Shown: positions 58,351-64,000 of the stretch, one piece after another
Layout: each line of letters begins with the position of its first letter
Position numbering within the stretch: position 1 is the stretch's first letter
Assembly: GCF_008364795.1 (NCBI RefSeq)
Contig: NZ_VTTM01000008.1
Location: 124,001 to 188,000, forward strand
Reading direction: 5' to 3'
From: Azospirillum oryzae
Lineage (GTDB): Bacteria > Pseudomonadota > Alphaproteobacteria > Azospirillales > Azospirillaceae
Length of the DNA stretch: 64,000 bases
Translations under genes and position numbers: made by a program
The notes under the pieces: model-generated
The model's input: the letters and a program-made list of their open reading frames with translations, nothing else
The model's database searches: none
What the model was told of the DNA's origin: nothing

Positions 58351-59304
58351 TTGTCGCCGATCCCCCAGCTCCTGCGCCTTCTGCTCCTGCTGCTGACGCC
58401 CCTGTGGCTGTCGCTGGCGGTGGAGGGGCTGGGGCTGCAGGGATCGATGCCGTCGCTGCTGTCCAACTGGCGCCGTTCCGCCGAAGTCGACACCACCCTG
58501 GCGCCGCCGAAGGGCTGGCGGGAGCGGGCCTATCTGGCCGCCAACCCCGACGTCGCCGCCGCCGTCCGCAACGGGCAGCTCTCCAGCGGCTATGCCCACT
58601 ATGTCCGGCAGGGCCGCGCCGAGGGCCGCCGCGGCGGCTTCGCGGAACAGGTCGGGGAAACGGCCAAGCCGGCTCCCGCGCAACCCGCCCCCGAAAAGCC
58701 GTCACAAGCCCAACCGGCTCAAGTCCAGCCTGTCGAGCCCCAGCCGGCGGCACAGCCAGCCGCAACCTCCATTCCGGCCCCCCCGATTCCGACGGCAAAG
58801 CCCGAGCCGCAGGACGACGCCCCCGCCCTGCGGACGGAGCCGGCGGTGGAAATCCTGCGTCCCGGCGTCAAGCCGATCCCCGACCCACCCACCCGCCCGA
58901 CCGGTGTCCAGACCGTGGCGAGCACGGCGACGCCCCGCCATGTGGAGCGCATCCGCACCGCCAACGGCGGCGACGGGCTGCGCGTCGTGCTCGACCTCGA
59001 CCAGGACCCGCGCTTCGAGACGCCGGTGCGCCGCTCCGACGGCCGGCTGGAGGTGATGCTTCCCGGCACGCTGTGGCAGGCCGCCCCGTCCGGACGCCTG
59101 CCGGCGACGACGCTCGCCTACCGGGCGGAGCGGAGCGGCAGCGGCACCCGCCTGCTGTTCAGCGACGAGGAGGGCGACGCCAAGGGGGATGCCGTCCGGC
59201 TGCTCGCCGTCTCCACCCTGGCCCCGGACAAGGAACGCGGCCACCGGCTGCTGATCGACGTGGCGCTGCCTTCCATGACGAAGGCCGACCGCAAGGGCCG
59301 CTGA
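58351..59304 (+). CDS. Membrane-anchored protein with one 40-residue repeat and an AMIN-like domain
   Basis: About 317 residues from a TTG at 58351 (no ATG is in the right place, so the start is unsure). A hydrophobic N-terminus (LLRLLLLLLTPLWLSLAV) anchors it in the membrane. One copy of the AYLAANPDVAAAV...YAHYVRQGRAEGR repeat follows, then a Pro/Ala/Gln-rich linker, then a C-terminal beta-rich domain (GLRVVLDLDQDPRFETPVRR...HRLLIDVALP) resembling the AMIN domain of envelope-bound proteins. It is divergent to the ABC transporter gene. The single repeat could let it dock the secreted proteins that carry six. Confidence 0.65.
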   Translation: MSPIPQLLRLLLLLLTPLWLSLAVEGLGLQGSMPSLLSNWRRSAEVDTTLAPPKGWRERAYLAANPDVAAAVRNGQLSSGYAHYVRQGRAEGRRGGFAEQVGETAKPAPAQPAPEKPSQAQPAQVQPVEPQPAAQPAATSIPAPPIPTAKPEPQDDAPALRTEPAVEILRPGVKPIPDPPTRPTGVQTVASTATPRHVERIRTANGGDGLRVVLDLDQDPRFETPVRRSDGRLEVMLPGTLWQAAPSGRLPATTLAYRAERSGSGTRLLFSDEEGDAKGDAVRLLAVSTLAPDKERGHRLLIDVALPSMTKADRKGR

Positions 59305-59516
59305 GGAAAGGCCCGCTGACGGCCTCCCGCCGCAGCGATTTCCCCGATTGTCTTCATGGTTGTCTCGGGCCCCCGGATCGGTTAGCTGTCTGACCGTTGT
59401 CAGTCGCACTGGCCGTAAGCGTTCAACGTCAATCAACGCACTCAACGATCCTCGCGGTCGGAGTGCGTTCTGATGTTCGGACGCCTGTCGACCGCGGACC
59501 AGTGTGGAGCACACCC

Positions 59517-60728
59517 ATGAGTCCCCAGCCGACACGCGATCCAGCGAGCGACCAATCTCAGGGCCGCCTGTTCATCCTGGCCGCCATCCTTTTCGTCTCC
59601 TATCTCTGCGTCGCCATCTCCCTTCCCGTCACGCCGCTGTTCGTGGCCGGAACCCTGGGATTGGGCAATTTCTGGGCGGGGTTGGGCGTCGGCAGCGCCT
59701 TTCTCGCCACCATCCTCACCCGCAGCTTCGCCGGCAATTTTGTGGACGGCGGCGGGGCCAAGCCGGCGGTGGCGCGCGGACTGGCGCTCTACATCGCCGG
59801 CGGGCTGGTCTCGCTTGCCACCGGGCTGCTGCCGCAGCTGCCTTGGACGGCCTTCTGCGTCCTTGTTCTGGGGCGCCTGCTGATCGGGCTGGGCGAAAGC
59901 CTCGTCGGGGTCGGCGTGATCGCCTGGGGGATCGGCATCGTCGGCCCGCAGCGGTCGGGCAAGGTGCTGGCCCTGGTCGGCGCGGCGCTCTACGGCGCCT
60001 TCGCGGCGGGCGGTCCGCTGGGGCTTTTGCTGCTCGACGCCATCGGCTTCGCCGGCACCATGGCGGTCGGCGCCCTGCTGCCGGCGCTGGGGCTGCTGGC
60101 GATCCGCCCGATGGCGGGGGTCGCGGCGCATCCCGGCGCCAGGCGCCCGCCCTTCCGGGCCGTGCTCGGCCGGATCTGGCTGCACGGCGCCGTCGTCAGC
60201 CTGCAGGGCATCGGCTTCGCCGCCATCGGCGCCTTCTTCTCGCTGCACTTCGTCCATGAATCCTGGCCCTTCGCCGGGCTCGGCCTGACCGCCTTCGGGG
60301 TCGGCTTCGTCCTGGTGCGCTTCGCCTTCGGCCATCTTCCCGACCGCATCGGCGGCCTGCCGGTGGCGATGGGATCGCTGGCGGTCGAGGCGGTCGGCCA
60401 GCTGCTGGTCTGGAGCGCCGGCGACCCCGCCCTGGCCCTGGCCGGCGCCTTCCTGACCGGGCTCGGCTGCTCCCTGGTCTTTCCCGCCATGGGCCGGGAG
60501 GTGGTGCATCTGGTGGAACCGCATCTGCGGGCGACGGCGCTCGGCGCCTTCGCGGCCTTCCAGGATCTGGCCTATGGCCTGACCGGCCCGGTGGCCGGGC
60601 TGCTCGCCGACCGCGCCGGCTACGGCAGCGTCTTCCTGCTGGGCGGCACGGCCGCCGCGGCCGGCTTCCTGACCGCCCTGTCCATGCGCCGGCCCCGGAT
60701 CGCGGCCGGAGACCGGCCGGTCCAATAA
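59517..60728 (+). CDS. Major facilitator superfamily transporter
   Basis: 403 residues with about twelve hydrophobic helices, beginning FILAAILFVSYLCVAISLPVTPLFV. The MFS loop motif is present in modified form after helix two (RSFAGNFVDGGGAKPAV), and GRLLIGLGESLVGVGVIAWGIGIVGPQRSGK follows. Closest by eye to YhhS/arabinose-efflux-type exporters. Substrate unknown; antiport of drugs or sugars is possible. GGAG eight bases before ATG 59517 supports this start. The gene ends in the hairpin at 60728-60761 and converges on the RTX protein gene. Confidence 0.85.
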   Translation: MSPQPTRDPASDQSQGRLFILAAILFVSYLCVAISLPVTPLFVAGTLGLGNFWAGLGVGSAFLATILTRSFAGNFVDGGGAKPAVARGLALYIAGGLVSLATGLLPQLPWTAFCVLVLGRLLIGLGESLVGVGVIAWGIGIVGPQRSGKVLALVGAALYGAFAAGGPLGLLLLDAIGFAGTMAVGALLPALGLLAIRPMAGVAAHPGARRPPFRAVLGRIWLHGAVVSLQGIGFAAIGAFFSLHFVHESWPFAGLGLTAFGVGFVLVRFAFGHLPDRIGGLPVAMGSLAVEAVGQLLVWSAGDPALALAGAFLTGLGCSLVFPAMGREVVHLVEPHLRATALGAFAAFQDLAYGLTGPVAGLLADRAGYGSVFLLGGTAAAAGFLTALSMRRPRIAAGDRPVQ

Positions 60729-60761
60729 GGAAAGGGGCGGTCCCAAGGTCGCCCCTTTCCT
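60728..60761. terminator. Hairpin between convergent genes
   Basis: Twelve-base perfect arms (AGGAAAGGGGCG and CGCCCCTTTCCT) around a ten-base loop, starting at the last base of the MFS stop codon and 18 bases before the end of the RTX gene on the other strand. Lacks a T run on the plus strand; likely still the shared terminator. Confidence 0.6.
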
Positions 60762-60778
60762 CATCCTCAGGCCAAATC

Positions 60779-63700
60779 TCAGGCCGGAAGCTCCGTCCGC
60801 TGCCGGGTGGACAGCCCGCCATCCCCCGCCGCCAGCAGGCCGGACGCCATGGCGGACGACGAAGAGTCTTGGAAGCCGCCGTCGATCCCCAGCGTCTCCG
60901 ATCCGGTCATCCCGGCCGCCAGCATGGTGACGGCGATGGGCGTCATGGCGGCGAAGGCGGGCATCGCCACTGTTTCGGACGAGGTGCTGCGCTTGATGTA
61001 GGCCAGTTCGACCGCGGCGTCGCTGGTGCCGAACTCCGTGGCGATCTCCGGATGGCTCGCCAGATAGGCCGCCGGGTCGAAGGCGGTCAGCGACCGGCCC
61101 TCGCTGTAGCCGAACTGGACATAGTGGATTTCGGCCGCCTGGACGTCGGGACCGAAGGCCTGGATCAGGTCCGGGTTGCTGGCGATGTAGCGCAGCGCGT
61201 CGAAACCCTGGGCCGGTCGGCCTTCCGACCGGCCGAACTGAATGTAATGGGTGGCCGCGGCGTCCGGGCTGAGGCCATAGGCGAGGGCGACGTCCCGGTT
61301 GGCGGCCAGATAGTTGTAGCCGTCGAAGGTGACGCTGCGCCCCTCGGCGGAGCCATGCTCGATAAAGTGGCGGGTGCCGGCGTTGGCGTCGGTGCCGAAG
61401 GCGGCGATCAGGTCCGGATAGGAGGCGATGTAGGCAAGCCCGTCGAAGTTGGGGTGCCGCCCCTCGCTGTAGCCGAACTGGATGTAATGCCGGGCCGCGG
61501 CGTCGGCGTCGGTGCCGAAGGCCGCGATCAGGTCGGGGTAGGAGGCGGTGTAGGCCAGTGGGTCGAAGGTGACCGTCCGCCCTTCCGCCTGTCCATATTG
61601 CTGGTAATGCTGGGTCGCGGCCTCGGTGTTGGTGCCGAAGGCGGCGATCAGGTCGGGATAGGAGGCGATGTAGGCGAGCGCGTTGAAGCCGCCCGACTGC
61701 CCGCCGGCGGCCGGTGTCGAGGCGGGATCCGCGGGCGGGAGGGGAGTGGGATCCGGGGTGGGAACCGGTGTGGGATCTGGGGTGGGGACCGGTGTCGGAT
61801 CAGGGACGGGCTCCGGAGTGGGATCAGGCTGCGTGACGGGCGGGGGAGGGGGAGGGGGAGGCGAAACGGCCTGAACGATGGTGACGCTGCCGCCGCTGCC
61901 GGCCTGGAACTGGCTGGCCTCGAAGCTGCCGTTCAAGGTCACCGCCAGATCGCTGCCGACCCGCAGGGTGGTGGAGCCGGCGGCCGTCTCGACCTGCATG
62001 GCCGTCAGGTCGGCGCCCTCCATCACCAGCCGGTCGCCGATGCCGGCATCGGCGATGGTGACGGCACCGGCGGTGCCGGCGGCGATGCGGATGATGTCGT
62101 CGCCGCCGTTGCCGGTGACGGTCGCCCCGGCCCCGACGGTCAGGTCGTCGGCACCGGCGGTGCCGGTCAGGGCGACCCGGGCGAAGCCGGCGGCGCCGGA
62201 CAGGTCCACGGAAGCGCCGGTCCCCGCCGCCGTCACCGCGAGCGCGTTGCCGTTGCCGGTCAGCGCCAGCCCGGCCAGCTGCGAGGCGGCGAGCGTCAGG
62301 GTGCTGCCGCTGCCGGTGAGCTGGATCGCCTCGATGCCCGACAGCGCCGTCGCCGACAAGTCGGCACTGCCGGCGATGCGAAGCGTGTCGGTCGCCGCGC
62401 CGCCGACGATGCTGTCGAAACCGGCGGCCTGGGTGCCCGTCAGCGTGACGTCATGCCCCTTGCTGCCGGTCAGCTCCAGCCGCTCCACCCCGGTCAGCGT
62501 CATCCCCGTCAGGTCGATCGTGGAGGAGGCGACGTCGGTGTAGTATTCCAGGTCGTAGCCGTTGTAGCTGGTCAGGTTGTCGGACCGGACCTCCAGCGTG
62601 TCGGTGCCGTCGCCGCCGTCGAAGCTGACGGTGCCGGCGTCATACTGGCTGACCACGATGTAGCGGTCGTTGCCGCCCTCGCCGAAGATCTGATCGGCCT
62701 GGGTCTGGGCATAGCTGCCCGAGCTGACGATGCCGGCCAGGATGGTGTCGTCGCCGTCGCCGCCATGGATGGTGTCGCGTTCCCAGTCGCCCTTCATCAG
62801 GTCGTTGCCGGCGTCGCCATAGAGCAGGTCGGTACCACCGCCGCCGGCCACCGTGTCGTTGCCGATGCCGCCGTGAAGCTCGTCATTGTCGGCGCGGCCA
62901 TACATCAGGTCGGTGCCGCCGCCGCCGAAGATGGTGTCGTTGCCGTCGCCGGCCTCCAGCGTGTCGTTGCCGGCCCCGCCATACTCGACGTCGTTGCCGC
63001 CATGGCCCCAGAACCACACCGCGCTGTCGCCGGCGGTCAGGCTGTCGGCATATTCGGAGCCGACCCAGCGCTGGATGTCGACGAAGCTGTCGCCGGCCGC
63101 CTCGCCGGTGTTGTTGGCGCCGTTGGTCAGGTCCAGCGTGATGCCGGTGGTGGCGTTCTCGTAGGTGACGATGGTGAAGCCGTTGCCGCCGACATAACGG
63201 TCACCGCCCAACCCGCCATTCAGCGTGTCGCCGGCCGACTGGCCGCTGTTGCCGCCGCCGACCAGCGTGTCGTTGCCCAGACCGCCGAGCAGGCTGTCGT
63301 TGCCGGTGCCGCCGGTGATGCTGTCGTTGCCGGCCCCGCCGTTGATGGTGTTGCCGTCATTGTCGCCGATCAGCGTATCGTCGCCGTCGGTGGCCGTGCC
63401 GCTGTAGGCCAGACAGTGGACCCAGGCGCCGGTGTCGGAGACGGGCAGGGACGCGGCGATCGGTCCGGTGGTCACGTCAAGATCCCAGGAGGCGCCCAGC
63501 GACGGATGGCCGACCGGATGGCTGGCGGCGGCGACGCGTGCGCCGGTCGCCCCGGCGAGCGCCGCGGCGAAGCGGCCGCCGTCGGCACCAACGTCGCAGG
63601 CATGGATCAGGATCTCCGTACCCGGCGCCTGCGGCCACATGCGCCCCTCTGCCTTGCGGCCGGACAGCGCCGCGACGTCGAGCCGGCCGGCCCCCAACCG

Positions 63701-63886
63701 AACCGCACCCGGTTCGCCATGGGCCAGCAGATGGATGACGGCGGGCCGCTCGACGAGGGCGTCGGCCAGGGCCTCCCCGCCATCCTCGTCTGCCATTACC
63801 CGAACGATCCGGACGTCGGACCGGCAGCGGTCGAGCAGCAGATCGAGATCGTCGAGGCTGGCGTCCGCAATCAGTACGTCGCGCAA
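60779..63886 (-). CDS. Large secreted protein: DUF4347-like, RTX and six 40-residue repeats
   Basis: 1035 residues. Residues 1-165 resemble DUF4347 (VERPAVIHLLAHGEPGAVRLGAGRLD, TEILIHACDVGADG), common at the start of large type I-secreted adhesins. Calcium-binding nonapeptides follow at about 175-210 and 290-370 (GGAGNDSITGG, GNDTLEAGDGNDTIFGG). A region of beta-rich, Ala/Gly/Thr-rich sequence and a Pro-rich linker (about 675-715) precede six copies of the AYIASYPDLIAAFG...HYIQFGxSEGR repeat, then a short tail. No N-terminal signal peptide, so export through the HlyBD-type transporter at 54300-58087 fits. Probable surface or biofilm adhesin. Confidence 0.88.
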   Translation of the reverse strand: MRDVLIADASLDDLDLLLDRCRSDVRIVRVMADEDGGEALADALVERPAVIHLLAHGEPGAVRLGAGRLDVAALSGRKAEGRMWPQAPGTEILIHACDVGADGGRFAAALAGATGARVAAASHPVGHPSLGASWDLDVTTGPIAASLPVSDTGAWVHCLAYSGTATDGDDTLIGDNDGNTINGGAGNDSITGGTGNDSLLGGLGNDTLVGGGNSGQSAGDTLNGGLGGDRYVGGNGFTIVTYENATTGITLDLTNGANNTGEAAGDSFVDIQRWVGSEYADSLTAGDSAVWFWGHGGNDVEYGGAGNDTLEAGDGNDTIFGGGGTDLMYGRADNDELHGGIGNDTVAGGGGTDLLYGDAGNDLMKGDWERDTIHGGDGDDTILAGIVSSGSYAQTQADQIFGEGGNDRYIVVSQYDAGTVSFDGGDGTDTLEVRSDNLTSYNGYDLEYYTDVASSTIDLTGMTLTGVERLELTGSKGHDVTLTGTQAAGFDSIVGGAATDTLRIAGSADLSATALSGIEAIQLTGSGSTLTLAASQLAGLALTGNGNALAVTAAGTGASVDLSGAAGFARVALTGTAGADDLTVGAGATVTGNGGDDIIRIAAGTAGAVTIADAGIGDRLVMEGADLTAMQVETAAGSTTLRVGSDLAVTLNGSFEASQFQAGSGGSVTIVQAVSPPPPPPPPVTQPDPTPEPVPDPTPVPTPDPTPVPTPDPTPLPPADPASTPAAGGQSGGFNALAYIASYPDLIAAFGTNTEAATQHYQQYGQAEGRTVTFDPLAYTASYPDLIAAFGTDADAAARHYIQFGYSEGRHPNFDGLAYIASYPDLIAAFGTDANAGTRHFIEHGSAEGRSVTFDGYNYLAANRDVALAYGLSPDAAATHYIQFGRSEGRPAQGFDALRYIASNPDLIQAFGPDVQAAEIHYVQFGYSEGRSLTAFDPAAYLASHPEIATEFGTSDAAVELAYIKRSTSSETVAMPAFAAMTPIAVTMLAAGMTGSETLGIDGGFQDSSSSAMASGLLAAGDGGLSTRQRTELPA
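61000..61690 (-). repeat. Six coding repeats of the AYIASYPDL type
   Basis: Six diverged units of 40 or so residues with the pattern AYIASYPDLIAAFGTxxxAAxxHYxxxGxSEGR close the RTX protein. They are the same family as the six in the beta-helix protein (47004-47720) and the one in the membrane-anchored protein. The last unit (AYLASHPEIATEFG) is the most degenerate. Confidence 0.9.
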
Positions 63887-64000
63887 GGATGGTCCTCCTT
63901 CATGGCCGCCGGCGGCAGCGGCAATATTCCCTCAGACCGAACGGCCTCTTCCCCCGAATGTGAGGAATGGACGCACATCAACAATTCGATAAGTCGGGGT

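Noticed and set aside
61000..61690. Periodic repeats that could be mistaken for a CRISPR array
   Set aside because: Period is about 120 bases, repeats are coding, diverged and in frame, and there are no short spacers or cas genes.
1..64000. tRNA, rRNA or riboswitch genes
   Set aside because: I saw no cloverleaf with conserved TTCRA arm, no rRNA signature and no recognisable riboswitch core such as a B12 box, although B12-type enzymes are present; a covariance search could find what I missed.

Overview
The window is GC-rich and densely coded, has no rRNA, tRNA or CRISPR array, and looks like chromosome or chromid DNA of an alphaproteobacterium of the Rhodospirillales, most like Azospirillum. 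That placement is inferred from base composition, the PhoX-type phosphatase, and type I-secreted proteins built from 40-residue AYxASYxDL repeats. No marker gene fixes the species.

Region 1 (1-18.4 kb) is a divergent biosynthetic island. It encodes four radical SAM proteins (two with SPASM-like C-terminal cysteines, two with B12-binding-type N-termini), a NodU/CmcH-type carbamoyltransferase, a FemAB/GNAT-like acyltransferase, three related GT-B-like glycosyltransferases and two methyltransferase-like proteins. A small Rossmann module with a YGAG signature recurs in three neighbouring proteins, and weaker relatives may sit at the C-termini of two methyltransferase-like proteins. One protein joins a B12-type domain without a radical SAM domain, the YGAG module and a glycosyltransferase. 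This island is the best candidate for an undescribed system, probably one that builds and decorates a surface glycan or a secreted glycosylated metabolite.

Region 2 (18.4-23.6 kb) holds a KAS III-like synthase and a methyltransferase among scars: an IS66 transposase fragment, a small broken copy of the KAS III gene, a frameshifted HTH regulator with the tail of its upstream partner, and a 5'-truncated TnpB followed by a UUCG hairpin.

Region 3 (23.7-37 kb) carries a tightly coupled operon (SDR, Rieske protein, Rieske-less oxygenase catalytic subunit, PseH-like acetyltransferase), a chemoreceptor, a normal fused Rieske oxygenase with an Asp-box sialidase-like protein, a MazEF-type pair with a palindromic operator, a PhyH-type dioxygenase, a GT2 enzyme and a three-domain glycosyltransferase. 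Sugar modification is the common theme.

Region 4 (37-54 kb) has Nudix, a small secreted protein, Tat-exported PhoX with a textbook terminator, two tandem paralogous small proteins of unknown function, a LysM/DcrB-like module resembling orphan type VI effector neighbourhoods, a methyltransferase-GT2 fusion coupled to a YbhN-like membrane protein, a large beta-helix protein with six C-terminal repeats, an M23 peptidase homologue, and a TetR-YciI-Tag group under a 28-bp palindrome.

Region 5 (52.8-64 kb) is a type I secretion locus: a subtilase without signal peptide, the HlyD-like adaptor, the HlyB-like ABC transporter with a degenerate C39 domain, a membrane-anchored protein with one copy of the 40-residue repeat, an MFS transporter, and a 1035-residue DUF4347/RTX protein ending in six copies of that repeat. 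No TolC-like outer-membrane partner is in the window.
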